A stretch of DNA of 64,000 bases from positions 2,294,001 to 2,358,000 of the forward strand of contig NZ_VFMN01000001.1 in the NCBI RefSeq assembly GCF_006715055.1. Direction: 5' to 3'. Below the pieces are notes generated by a model, which did no database searches, was not told the DNA's origin, and saw only the letters and a program-made list of their open reading frames with translations. This stretch comes from Lapillicoccus jejuensis. Its GTDB lineage: Bacteria; Actinomycetota; Actinomycetes; Actinomycetales; Dermatophilaceae. How positions within the stretch are numbered: the first letter of the stretch is position 1; every line of letters starts with the position of its first letter. Position numbers and translations under genes: made by a program. Positions 7,916 through 18,214 of this stretch are shown piece after piece.

Positions 7916-9590
7916 GGTCGGCCCCGCTCTTCGCCCGGCGCCGGTTCACGACGAACGCGGGGGCGAGGAGCGCGACGAGGACGATGACGGCGGGCAGCCA
8001 GCCGAACGGGTCCTCGGGGACGGCGGCGTCGAACTTCACCGGAGCAGGGTTCTGCCAGGTGGAGGCGTCGCTGCCGCCGAGCGCGACGACGGGGGCCCCG
8101 CCGCCCTGACCTGCGACCGCCGCGACCTTGCCCCCGGACGTCGCTGCAGCGCCTCCGGCGGAGGTGGCCCCGGGGGCCCCGGTGGCGCCCTTGGCCGCGG
8201 ACGCCGCCCCGCCGGTGGTGTTGCCGCCGGCCGTCGTCCCCCCGGCCGTCCTCCCGCCGCTCGTGCCCCCGGTCGTGCCGCCCTGGGTCGTCGAACCCGC
8301 ACCGGAGGTGCCGGTGCCGCGGGTCCCGCCCCCGCCCCCCGTCGAGGACCCGGCCCCCGCGCCGCAGACGAACGGGTCGCACGGGCTCGTGGACCCGGCG
8401 CCGAGCGAGCCCCGGAACCGCGGGTTGGTGCAGTTGGCCGCCGACAGCGTGGTCGGGGCCGTGCCGGTGAGGCGCGCCACCGAGTTGGCCATCTCCTGGC
8501 TGAGGTTGGGCGGCAGCGGCGAGTACCCGAGCTGCGCCATGCTCACCTGTCCGTCGCAGGCGATGTAGCTCATCCACTTCGCGAGGGTCTGGCTCTTGCC
8601 GGCGTCGGAGTAGGCGCCCTTGCAGGTCGGTCGGCTGCTCGCCGGGGCGCACTGCGTGACGATGTACGAGTAGGCCGAGATGGGGTAGGCCTGCGGGTTG
8701 GTGCTGCCGTAGACGCCCGACAGGTCCTGGCTGAGGTCGGGCCGCAGCCGCGCCGACTCCAGTGCCGCCGAGATGTTCTGCGCGTAGGGCAGGACGTACG
8801 TGCCGCCGGCGTTCTGGACCCACGCGGTCGACGTGCCGTAGACCTTGGCGTAGCCGAACTCGTCGAAGCCGATCGACCACTTGCCGCTGTCGGTCGCGAG
8901 GTAGTTGGCGATCTGGTCCGAGTCGTTGAACTGCACGACGTTGGAGATGAAGCCGGTGTTGCACTGGATGAGCACGGGTCGTCCCTGCACGCCCTGGCAG
9001 CCGTACTGCGCCCAGCGCGCGGCGTACTCGGCGCCGAGGGTCGTGGAGATGAAGTCGTAGAACAGCGCCGTCGTCCCCGAGGGGTTGCCGCGCAGGACGA
9101 CGCGGATCGGCTGCGAGGGGAAGTGGATGTTGCGGTTCGTCGCGACGATCGCCGGGTCGTCCCACTTCGTGATCTCGCCGATGAAGATCCGCGCCACGGT
9201 GCGTCGGTCGAGGTGCAGGTAGTCGACCTTGCGCCCCGAGCTCTCGTTGATGTTGTACATGATCGCCACCGCCCCGGCGACGTCCGGCACGTACTGGTAG
9301 CCGCGGGTCGGGGCCGCCATCCCGATCGACGCGAACTCGGCCTCGGTGCCGGCGAAGTCGACCGACGACTGGTTGAAGAGGCTGAGCCCGGTGGGGGACC
9401 CGGACGGGGTGTAGTTGACCGACATGCCGAGGGTCTGGCCGTCGGCCACCCACTTGCGCATGGCCACGCCGACGTACGTCGACCCGGAGCCGGAGACGGG
9501 GGAGAGGGCCTGGGCGCCGGTGCTCCCGACGAGGACGGCGAGGGCCGCGGCCAGCGCGGCGAGCAGGGCACGACGCAGTCGCGTGGTCAC
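7887..9590 (-). CDS. pstS: Membrane-anchored PstS-like phosphate-binding protein
   Basis: The 567-residue protein begins with a signal peptide (VTTRLRRALLAALAAALAVL, then VGSTGAQA). A PstS-type binding domain follows (about residues 32-400): GSGSTYVGVAMRKWVADGQ, DFAGTEAEFAS, IFIGEITKWDDPAI, NPSGTTALFYDF and YPISAYSYIV are all PstS landmarks. A Gly/Ser/Thr/Ala-rich linker of about 130 residues leads to one helix (WLPAVIVLVALLAPAFVV) and a basic tail (NRRRAKSG). The protein is therefore tethered by its C terminus instead of being a lipoprotein. It is the last gene of the minus-strand unit after pstC and pstA-pstB, with a 32-bp gap. The GTG at 9590 was chosen because it begins the signal peptide; an AGGAG lies 10 bases before it. 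No LPXTG motif is seen. Confidence 0.85.
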   Translation of the reverse strand: MTTRLRRALLAALAAALAVLVGSTGAQALSPVSGSGSTYVGVAMRKWVADGQTLGMSVNYTPSGSPTGLSLFNQSSVDFAGTEAEFASIGMAAPTRGYQYVPDVAGAVAIMYNINESSGRKVDYLHLDRRTVARIFIGEITKWDDPAIVATNRNIHFPSQPIRVVLRGNPSGTTALFYDFISTTLGAEYAARWAQYGCQGVQGRPVLIQCNTGFISNVVQFNDSDQIANYLATDSGKWSIGFDEFGYAKVYGTSTAWVQNAGGTYVLPYAQNISAALESARLRPDLSQDLSGVYGSTNPQAYPISAYSYIVTQCAPASSRPTCKGAYSDAGKSQTLAKWMSYIACDGQVSMAQLGYSPLPPNLSQEMANSVARLTGTAPTTLSAANCTNPRFRGSLGAGSTSPCDPFVCGAGAGSSTGGGGGTRGTGTSGAGSTTQGGTTGGTSGGRTAGGTTAGGNTTGGAASAAKGATGAPGATSAGGAAATSGGKVAAVAGQGGGAPVVALGGSDASTWQNPAPVKFDAAVPEDPFGWLPAVIVLVALLAPAFVVNRRRAKSGADLSPDPAPRP

Positions 9591-9622
9591 GGGAAGAGGT
9601 CTCCTGGGAAGCGTTGAATGGC

Positions 9623-11682
<2,060 letters not shown>

Positions 11683-11686
<4 letters not shown>

Positions 11687-12678
11687 GCGTCCACCCCCGC
11701 ACCCGAGCGGCTGCGCGAGATGATGAGGCTCGCGACGAAGTTCGTCGTCAGGGTGAACGCGAAGAGCACGAGGCCCGCCGCCAGCAGACCGGACAGGGCG
11801 AGCCCGCTGGCGCCGGTGTTGACGGCGATGAACCCGGCGATGGTCGAGCCGCCGTACTGGAAGACGTGGACCACCGAGATCGGCGACTGCGGCAGCAGGA
11901 GCGAGACGGCGATCGTCTCCCCGAGCGCGCGGCCCAGGCCCAGCATCGAGCCGCCGATGATCCCGCCGCGGCCGAACGGCACGACGACCGTGCGCAGCAT
12001 GTCCCACCGGGTCGAGCCGAGCGCGAGGGCCGCCTCCTTCTCGCCCGGCGGCACCTGCATGAAGACCTCGCGGACGACCGAGGTGATGATCGGCAGGACC
12101 ATGAGCGAGACGACCAGCCCGGCGAAGAAGTAGGACGAGATCAACGGCTTGTCGGCCTCGACCCGGAAGAGCGGGATGAAGCCCAGGTGCGTCGAGAGGA
12201 AGCGCGCGACGGGCTCGAGGTACGGCGTGAGGAACGCGAAGCCCCACAGGCCGTAGAGGAGCGAGGGCAGCGCGGCCAGCAGGTCGAGCAGGCCCATCAT
12301 CGTCGAGCGGACCCGGCCCTGCGCGACGTCGGTGATGAACAGGGCGGTGCACACGCTGACCGGCACCGCGATGAGGACGGCGATGAGGGCGACGACGACG
12401 GTGCCGACGAGCAGCCCGAGGACGCCGAGGACCGGGGGGTTCCCCACGACGCTGAACTCGACCGTCGTGAAGAAGCTCCAGCCGCGCGCCTCGAGCGCCG
12501 GCCACGCCTCACGGACGAGGAAGACCGCGATGAGGGTGAGCAGGAGCAGGACGACGAGCCCCGACGTCGTCGTCGCGCCCGTGAAGGCGCGGTCGACCGC
12601 GGACGGGGTGTCGGTCGGGCGCCGGCCCCGCAGGGGTCGGCGTTCGGGCGCGCTGGAGCGCAGCGGAGTGGCGGCCAC
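11683..12678 (-). CDS. pstC: Phosphate ABC transporter permease PstC
   Basis: The 331-residue membrane protein has about six helices and PstC landmarks. These include VREAWPALEARGWSFFTTVE near the N terminus, LDLLAALPSLLYGLWGFAFL, the EAA loop (EKEAALALGSTRWDMLRTVV) and GLGRALGETIAVSLL. It forms the transmembrane channel of the Pst importer together with PstA. The start is uncertain. GTG 12678 (VAATPLRSS) gives a normal-length N terminus but has no clear Shine-Dalgarno sequence, while a TTG at 12762 would add 28 basic residues. Its stop overlaps the PstA start (GTGA). It heads the minus-strand pst unit, divergent from the giant PstS-like gene at 12906. Confidence 0.9.
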
Positions 12679-12905
12679 GGGCAGCGAGTGTCTGGACGTC
12701 CCGTGTACGTCCGGTCGGGCGGGAGGTGAACGCCAGACGACGCGGATCCGTCCGCGCGGCAACGACGTTCGGCATTGTCCGTTCTGTGACGATGACCGGC
12801 CGTGGATCGGCTTGACCCCGCCTGAGAGCGGGCCGCACGATGTCCGCGGTCACCCGGTCCGTGGGGACGTCACCGGCCCTGACCCTGACTCCTGGAAGGG
12901 ATCCC

Positions 12906-15344
12906 ATGTCGTCTCGCGGTGCCCTCCGTCGCGCGCGCCCGCGCACGCCCCGCACCATCGCCGGTGTCCTCGTCACCCTCCTGCTCGGGGCGGTCGTCGC
13001 CGCGACCGGCGCGCCGGTCGCCGCGGCGCCGGCTGCCGCCGCACCGGCCGCGACCTCCGCCACGACGCTCACGCTGAAGGACCCGAACAGCGCGGTCACC
13101 CTCGAGGTCACCCCCGGTGACCCGACGGCCTACCGCCAGGGCGACGTCGTCCACCTGCGGTTCGCCGGCATCCCGGCGGGCGGCTACGTCAACGCGCTCG
13201 GGACCTGCCCGGCCTCCGGGCTCCCGGGGGTCAGCGTCAAGGAGCTCGACCGCAAGGGCAAGACCCTGCTCAACCCCGGTCGGCTGTTCAACCTGTGCAA
13301 CAAGCACCTGCCGACCAACCTGCCGGGGAGCACGGACCCGACCGGGGGCGAGAGCCCCGGGCTGTCGACCGCGCTGGCCAACGTGTACCCGCGCACCGAC
13401 GGCACCCTCGACGTCGACTTCCGGGTCGGGTCCGGCGACCAGGTGGAGGCCGACGCCCCGATCGGTTACCTCAACAACTACCTGCAGGTGGAGCCGGCGC
13501 TGCCCAAGCTGGTCTGCGACGCGACCCACGGGTGCGTCATCGGCTTCTCCGTCAACGTCTCGGGCGCGACCACCCACTGGTCGGACCTGACCAGCCTGAC
13601 CATCGCGCCCGGCAAGCCCGCGGGCACGGACACTGGTGCCTGCACCGGGCTGGACCCGAAGCGCACCCTGTCCGCGTCGGGCCCGGAGCGGCTGCAGGAC
13701 CCCCTCGCCGCGCTCGACCGCGGCTACTGCGCGGCCGGGGCCTCGCCGATCCCGGTGTCCTACGTCGCCTCCGCCGTCGGCGAGGGGCCGACCGGCCCGG
13801 TCGGCAACGGCGCGGACCTCGCCTTCGCCGGCTCGCCCGCCCTGAGCGCGACGCCGCTCAAGGCCGGGCAGGTCGCCGTCCCCATCGCCCTCAACGGCGT
13901 GAGCGTCGCGCAGGTGGGTGGCATCTCGACGCCGTCGACGACGCCGGGCAAGTTCGCCTACAACCCGCAGGTCGTGGGGTCCCTGGCCCTCACCCCGGCC
14001 GACGTCGCGGGGATCGTCCTGCACGCGCAGCCCACGTCGGCCCCCGACTGGCAGTCCGGTGACCTCACCGGCTACAACCCGCTCGGCCGGGCCATCGCCT
14101 CGCGGCCGGGCAACGCGGCCCAGCTCGGTGGGTTCGACGCCTCGTACTACGGGCTGCCGTTCGTCATCGCCCCCACACCGGTCTACGGGGTCGGGACCAG
14201 CTCGCTGGCCACCGCCCTGTCCGACTACGTCGCCGGGGCGGCGAAGGACTCCTGGGTCTACCCGAGCAACGCCATCAACACCACGCTCGGCCGGTCGGGC
14301 AAGCCGGTCGGGCCGCTCACCTCGTTCGACCCGCTCGTCGACCACGGCGCCGACGGCACCTTCCTCACCTACGAGCTGTCGTCGATCAACGGGATCTTCT
14401 CCGTGCTGCTGTCCAAGGACAACCCGTCGTACCGTGTCCCCGACGGGCAGCTGACGGTCTGCCCGCCGACCAGCGCCGACGTCACCCCGGAGATCAAGGC
14501 CCTGACCAAGGGGTGTCAGCGGTTCGCCGTGCTCGACACGGCGAGCACCGTGGCGCAGGAGCTGACCAGCGCCTCACTCGGGTCCGGGTCCTCGGCCGCC
14601 GACTTCGTCGCGCCGTCGACGGCCACCCTGCAGAAGGCGGCGGCCGGCGCGCTCAACGCCAAGGGCTACTTCCCCTCGTCCGCCGGTGCCTACCCGCTCA
14701 CCTACGTCGAGTACGCCGTCGTCCCGACCGCCCCACTGCTCGACGAGGCGTGCCACCCGCGCACCGCGCAGCAGGCGATGCTCAAGGACTTCCTCACCTG
14801 GGCCACCGGCGAGGGCCAGCAGGCCCTGCCCGCCGGCCTGGCCCCGCTGACCCCGGCGCTCGCCGCGCAGGCCAGGGCCGCCCTGGCCAGGATCGGCTCC
14901 ACCGCGCCCACCGGGGCCTGCGCACCGAAGACCCCGACGCCCACCCCGACCCCCACCCCGACGGCACCCGCCCCGACCGCCGACCCCGGCGTCACCGGCG
15001 GCGGCAGCACGACGGGCGGCTCCTCCGTCGGGGTCGGCACGACCGGCGGCACCATCTCGGGCGGCACCTCCGGGGGCGGCGTCCCGTCGGGCACGGGCGC
15101 GGCCGCCGCCGGCTCCAGCCCGCCCGGCGCCGTCGCCGAGGCGAAGGAGCGGCAGGCCGCGGGAGTGACCCCGGTGGCCTACGAGCCACCGACGTTCTCC
15201 GGCGCGTTGCGCACCTCGCCGGTGTCGTCCGTGGTCGGGCTGCTGCTCCTCCTGCTCCTGGTCGGGGTCGGTGCGGCCTGGGGGGCGGGAGCGCTCGCCC
15301 TGCCGGGCCTCGGCCGCCGCGGCGCGGGTGGGCGGGCGGCATGA
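12906..15344 (+). CDS. Giant cell-surface PstS-like protein with C-terminal membrane anchor
   Basis: The 812-residue protein starts with a long signal peptide (cleavage near AAAPAAAAPA). The N-terminal 240 residues form an extracellular domain with several cysteines (LRFAGIPAGGYVNALGTCPA, LCNKHLPTNLPG). From about residue 290 a PstS-like domain follows: SYVASAVGEGPTG, DLAFAGSPALSA, YPLTYVEYAVVP and FLTWATGEGQQALP. The tail has a TPTPTPTPT run, a Gly/Ser/Thr linker, a helix (VVGLLLLLLLVGVGAAWGAG) and a short basic end. No LPXTG motif is present. The ATG at 12906 has GGAAGGG at good spacing. The stop overlaps the next gene (ATGA), a sortase-fold protein. I infer a surface-displayed phosphate binder or sensor; ligand binding is not shown. 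Confidence 0.75.
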   Translation: MSSRGALRRARPRTPRTIAGVLVTLLLGAVVAATGAPVAAAPAAAAPAATSATTLTLKDPNSAVTLEVTPGDPTAYRQGDVVHLRFAGIPAGGYVNALGTCPASGLPGVSVKELDRKGKTLLNPGRLFNLCNKHLPTNLPGSTDPTGGESPGLSTALANVYPRTDGTLDVDFRVGSGDQVEADAPIGYLNNYLQVEPALPKLVCDATHGCVIGFSVNVSGATTHWSDLTSLTIAPGKPAGTDTGACTGLDPKRTLSASGPERLQDPLAALDRGYCAAGASPIPVSYVASAVGEGPTGPVGNGADLAFAGSPALSATPLKAGQVAVPIALNGVSVAQVGGISTPSTTPGKFAYNPQVVGSLALTPADVAGIVLHAQPTSAPDWQSGDLTGYNPLGRAIASRPGNAAQLGGFDASYYGLPFVIAPTPVYGVGTSSLATALSDYVAGAAKDSWVYPSNAINTTLGRSGKPVGPLTSFDPLVDHGADGTFLTYELSSINGIFSVLLSKDNPSYRVPDGQLTVCPPTSADVTPEIKALTKGCQRFAVLDTASTVAQELTSASLGSGSSAADFVAPSTATLQKAAAGALNAKGYFPSSAGAYPLTYVEYAVVPTAPLLDEACHPRTAQQAMLKDFLTWATGEGQQALPAGLAPLTPALAAQARAALARIGSTAPTGACAPKTPTPTPTPTPTAPAPTADPGVTGGGSTTGGSSVGVGTTGGTISGGTSGGGVPSGTGAAAAGSSPPGAVAEAKERQAAGVTPVAYEPPTFSGALRTSPVSSVVGLLLLLLLVGVGAAWGAGALALPGLGRRGAGGRAA

Positions 15345-16342
15345 CCACGTCCACGCCGCCGCGTCCCGTCGTGCGCACCGGCCCGAGCCCCACGTCCGGG
15401 CGCGGTGAGCGCCGTGCGGCCGAGGGGTCGTTCCACCTGCCGCCCGACCAGGCCGCCCACGTGCCGCCCTCGGGTCCGGAACACGCCGTCCCTGTCGACC
15501 CGCGGGCCTGGGCCGTCCGCATCGGTGGTCTGGTCCTCTTCGCGGTGCTGGCCATGCTCATGGTCGCCTACCCGATGGGACCGGTCTTCTCGGCCAAGGC
15601 CCAGGTCGACCTCACCCGGCAGCTGCAGTCCGACGTGAGCGAGGCGTACGGCGCCGCGAACGACAGCCTCGACGGCGCGAGCGCCCCCACGCGGGCGCTT
15701 CCGGTCGGGTCACCGGTCGCGCTGCTGCAGGTCTCGCGGCTCGGTGAGCAGCAGGCCGTCGTCGAGGGTGCCGGCCCCGCGCAGACCCGCGACGGCGTGG
15801 CGCACGTGGCGGGCACCCCCGCCCCCGGCCAGCCCGGCAACGCCGTCCTCGTGGGACGCCGTACGGCGTTCGGCGGCCCGTTCGGCGACCTGACCAGCCT
15901 GCGCCCGGGTGACCCGGTCCTCGTCCTCACCGCCCAAGGGCGCAGCGTCTACCAGGTCACGACCGTGACCCACGGACGCGTCGACGACACCGTCTACGAC
16001 CCGTCCGACGACGACCGCCTCACGCTGCTCTCCTCCGACAGCGCGCTACCGTGGAGCGGCACCCAGGGCGTCACCGTCGTGGCGACCCTCAAGGGCAAGC
16101 CCTTCGTCCCGACCCCGCAGAACGGCTTCTCCCCGGAGCTCGACGGGCGGCACGCGGACCCGACCGCGTGGCCGCTGCTGCTGCTCGAGGTGCTGGCCCT
16201 CGCCGGCGGAGTCGTGGGGGCCGTCGTGGCCTACCGGCGCTGGTCCCGGCCGATGGCCTACCTCGTGACGACCCCGCCGCTCGTCGCCCTCGTCGTGTTC
16301 ACCGCCCTCACCGCGACGCGTCTGCTCCCCGGGTGGGCATGA
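15341..16342 (+). CDS. Sortase-fold membrane protein lacking the catalytic triad
   Basis: The 333-residue protein has an N-terminal helix (residues 60-80) and two C-terminal helices (about 278-297 and 305-325). Between them lies a sortase-like beta domain: GRRTAFGGPFGDLTSLRPGD aligns with the usual GHR...PF..L..L..GD block, and DDDRLTLLSSDSAL aligns with the RLTLTTC block. The catalytic His is Arg173, the catalytic Cys is Ser232, and no Arg stands at the usual position before VVATL. The whole protein contains no cysteine, so it cannot work as a normal sortase. It is coupled on both sides by ATGA overlaps to the giant PstS-like protein and a small YegP-like protein. A scaffold or chaperone role for surface PstS-like proteins is my inference. 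Confidence 0.72.
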   Translation: MTTSTPPRPVVRTGPSPTSGRGERRAAEGSFHLPPDQAAHVPPSGPEHAVPVDPRAWAVRIGGLVLFAVLAMLMVAYPMGPVFSAKAQVDLTRQLQSDVSEAYGAANDSLDGASAPTRALPVGSPVALLQVSRLGEQQAVVEGAGPAQTRDGVAHVAGTPAPGQPGNAVLVGRRTAFGGPFGDLTSLRPGDPVLVLTAQGRSVYQVTTVTHGRVDDTVYDPSDDDRLTLLSSDSALPWSGTQGVTVVATLKGKPFVPTPQNGFSPELDGRHADPTAWPLLLLEVLALAGGVVGAVVAYRRWSRPMAYLVTTPPLVALVVFTALTATRLLPGWA

Positions 16343-16842
16343 GCGTCGTGGCGGAGCCGGGCTGTGTCACGACCGGGAGCGCGCTGCCGACGCCGCCCCC
16401 GCTGGTCACCGAGCCGGTCGTCCCGAGGGCTCGCTTCCAGGTCTACGTCAGCTCGAGCCGCTGCTTCTGGCGGCTGCTCGGGCGCAACAACCGCGCGTAC
16501 GCACGGTCCCCGCAGGTGACCGTCACGGTGGAGGAGTCGCGCGAGCTCGCCGCGCTCGCCGCGCGCGGGGCGCTGCTCGGCACGGTCGACCTCACGAGCA
16601 CCAACGGGCGCGAGTGGTCCTGGGTCCTCACCTTCGAGGGCCTGGCCGTGGCCCGTTCCGACGGCTCCTACGGCCGCCGCGTCGAGTGCCTGGCCAGCGT
16701 CGAGCGGTTCCGCTCGGTCGCGCCGACGGCGACGACGACGTACGTGCGGCTCATCCCGCGCGACCTCGGGCGGCCGGCGCCCGTCGGGCCGATCGCCGGG
16801 ATCGTCCGGTCTCGTCCGCGATCGTCCGGGGCCACCGGTTGA
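16339..16842 (+). CDS. Small protein with YegP/DUF1508-like segment
   Basis: The 167-residue protein has no signal peptide or membrane helix. Residues about 31-60 (RFQVYVSSSRCFWRLLGRNN then RAYARSP) resemble the start of the DUF1508/YegP fold, whose members read F-x-hydrophobic-Y...WR-L...NG-x-hydrophobic-A. The match covers only one half-repeat and is tentative. The C-terminal third is basic and proline/arginine-rich. The ATG at 16339 overlaps the stop of the sortase-fold gene, so it belongs to the same transcript as the giant PstS-like protein. Its job is unknown; the context suggests a cytosolic accessory to that surface system. Confidence 0.55.
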   Translation: MSVVAEPGCVTTGSALPTPPPLVTEPVVPRARFQVYVSSSRCFWRLLGRNNRAYARSPQVTVTVEESRELAALAARGALLGTVDLTSTNGREWSWVLTFEGLAVARSDGSYGRRVECLASVERFRSVAPTATTTYVRLIPRDLGRPAPVGPIAGIVRSRPRSSGATG

Positions 16843-16887
16843 GCAGCGCACCGAAGCGGTGCCTGGGAAACCTGTCGGTCGTCGTGC

Positions 16888-16921
16888 GTTCACCTGAGAA
16901 CTTGCTTCGCGTTCACCGGAC
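16888..16921 (+). promoter_or_regulatory. Candidate PHO box upstream of secreted PstS-like gene
   Basis: Two exact GTTCACC heptamers (16888-16894 and 16911-16917) lie 23 bases apart. Each is followed by a G-rich tetramer, as in the 11-base direct-repeat units bound by PhoP in Streptomyces. Three 11-base units would need 22-base spacing, so one unit is off by a base. The site is about 70 bases upstream of the ATG at 16986. Confidence 0.55.
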
Positions 16922-16985
16922 GCTGGCGGACTACTCCGGGCGGCCGACGGGGTCGCTCAACCCGCTCTCACGCAGAGGACACCAC

Positions 16986-18146
16986 ATGCGTTCCCTCCGG
17001 ATGACGCTGCTCACGGTCGCGGTCGCCGCGACCGCCTTGGGCACCGTGGGCGTCGCGCCCGCCCTCGCCCTGCCGAAGTCGGACAAGACCGCCGACACGC
17101 TCACCTTCGTCGGGTCCGACACGATCCAGTACGTCGACGACGCGCTCTGCGCGGCCATCAACAACAACACCTTCCTCGACAACCCCAAGCCGAGCACCGG
17201 CGCCAAGGACGTCTGCGTCAACGTGCACGCGTTCGCCGGCCCCGGCGAGGCCCAGACCATCACCGCCCCGGCCGACGCCTACGCGGGCGCCTGCACCTGG
17301 TCGATCACCCCGAGCGCGGCCCCCGCCGGCTCGACCTGCTCGGGGGCCGGCAAGGAGACCGCCCCCGTCGGCTCCGGCGCGGGCGCCGGCCGCCTCGAGG
17401 CCAACCCGGGTGGTGACGCCTCCGTCGACGTGAGCCGCGCGTCGTCGTACCAGTGCAACTCGTCCACGCGCCCGAACCTCGAGTGCTACGACTTCGCCCG
17501 CGACGCCGTCGGCTTCGCCACCAACAAGCCCGGCCTGACCCTGACCGTGGCCCAGATCCAGGGCATCTACAACTGCTCCATCACCAGCTGGAGCCAGATC
17601 AAGTCCTCGCTGAGCGGCACCATCGAGCGCTTCTTCCCGCAGACGGGCTCGGGCACCGGCTCGTTCTTCGTCTCGAACTTCCTCGGTGGCGTCGACCCGC
17701 GCCTGTCCACCACCTGCCCGGCCACCCAGGTCGCGGAGAACGACGGCCGCCCCGTCACCGCCAACGGCATCGTCCCCTTCTCGGCCGGCTCGTGGATCGC
17801 CCAGGGCAACGGGGTCACCCCCGACGTCCGCAGCACGGTGACCATCGGCAAGGTCCAGGTCGGCACGACCGCCTTCGCCCCCGTCTCCGGCACCGCCGGC
17901 GCGTTCAAGCCCAACACCGCGGCCTTCAACGAGGGCTCGGCCTACCCGGGCGCGCGCTACGTCTTCCACAACATCGACACCCGCTCGCCCTCCTACGCCG
18001 CCGCCCTGCGCTTCGTCGGGTTCGACGCCGCCGGCAAGAGCGCGCTGTGCTCCGGCAAGCTGTCCACGACCTTGAAGAAGTACGGCTTCCTGCCGCTCGC
18101 CAAGGTCGGCACCGGCGGCGCCTGCCGCCTCAACGTCGCCGCCTGA
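16986..18146 (+). CDS. Secreted PstS-like substrate-binding protein
   Basis: The 386-residue protein has a signal peptide (MRSLRMTLLTVAVAATALGT then VGVAPALALP) and a PstS-type domain. The domain opens with LTFVGSDTIQYVDDALCAAI and contains FARDAVGFATNKPGLT, VAQIQGIYNCSITSWSQI, FFPQTGSGTGSFFVSNFLGG and GARYVFHNIDT. It has eight or more cysteines in pairs and no lipobox and no anchor, so the mature protein should be freely secreted or loosely held. An AGAGGA lies 5 bases before the ATG. The candidate PHO box upstream suggests induction in phosphate starvation. The 143-bp gap to the previous gene allows a separate promoter. Confidence 0.82.
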   Translation: MRSLRMTLLTVAVAATALGTVGVAPALALPKSDKTADTLTFVGSDTIQYVDDALCAAINNNTFLDNPKPSTGAKDVCVNVHAFAGPGEAQTITAPADAYAGACTWSITPSAAPAGSTCSGAGKETAPVGSGAGAGRLEANPGGDASVDVSRASSYQCNSSTRPNLECYDFARDAVGFATNKPGLTLTVAQIQGIYNCSITSWSQIKSSLSGTIERFFPQTGSGTGSFFVSNFLGGVDPRLSTTCPATQVAENDGRPVTANGIVPFSAGSWIAQGNGVTPDVRSTVTIGKVQVGTTAFAPVSGTAGAFKPNTAAFNEGSAYPGARYVFHNIDTRSPSYAAALRFVGFDAAGKSALCSGKLSTTLKKYGFLPLAKVGTGGACRLNVAA

Positions 18147-18182
18147 GCGACACCACGCACGGCCCGTACGACGCCCGTACGA

Positions 18183-18214
18183 CGCCCCCCGCCCTCAGCC
18201 GAGGGCGGGGGGCG
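18183..18214. terminator. Bidirectional intrinsic terminator
   Basis: A perfect 14-bp G+C stem (18183-18196 with 18201-18214) has a 4-base loop, agcc. It lies between convergent genes and overlaps the last codons of the polymerase gene. Two copies of gtacgacgccc stand directly before it. Confidence 0.75.

Noticed and set aside
12725-12874. PHO box between pstC and the giant PstS-like gene
   Set aside because: Only single GTTCACC-like words and a GGTCACC/CGTCACC pair with 20-base spacing are seen, too loose for a feature.
15341-16342. Active sortase with LPXTG substrates nearby
   Set aside because: No cysteine in the protein and no LPXTG-like motif in the three PstS-like proteins.
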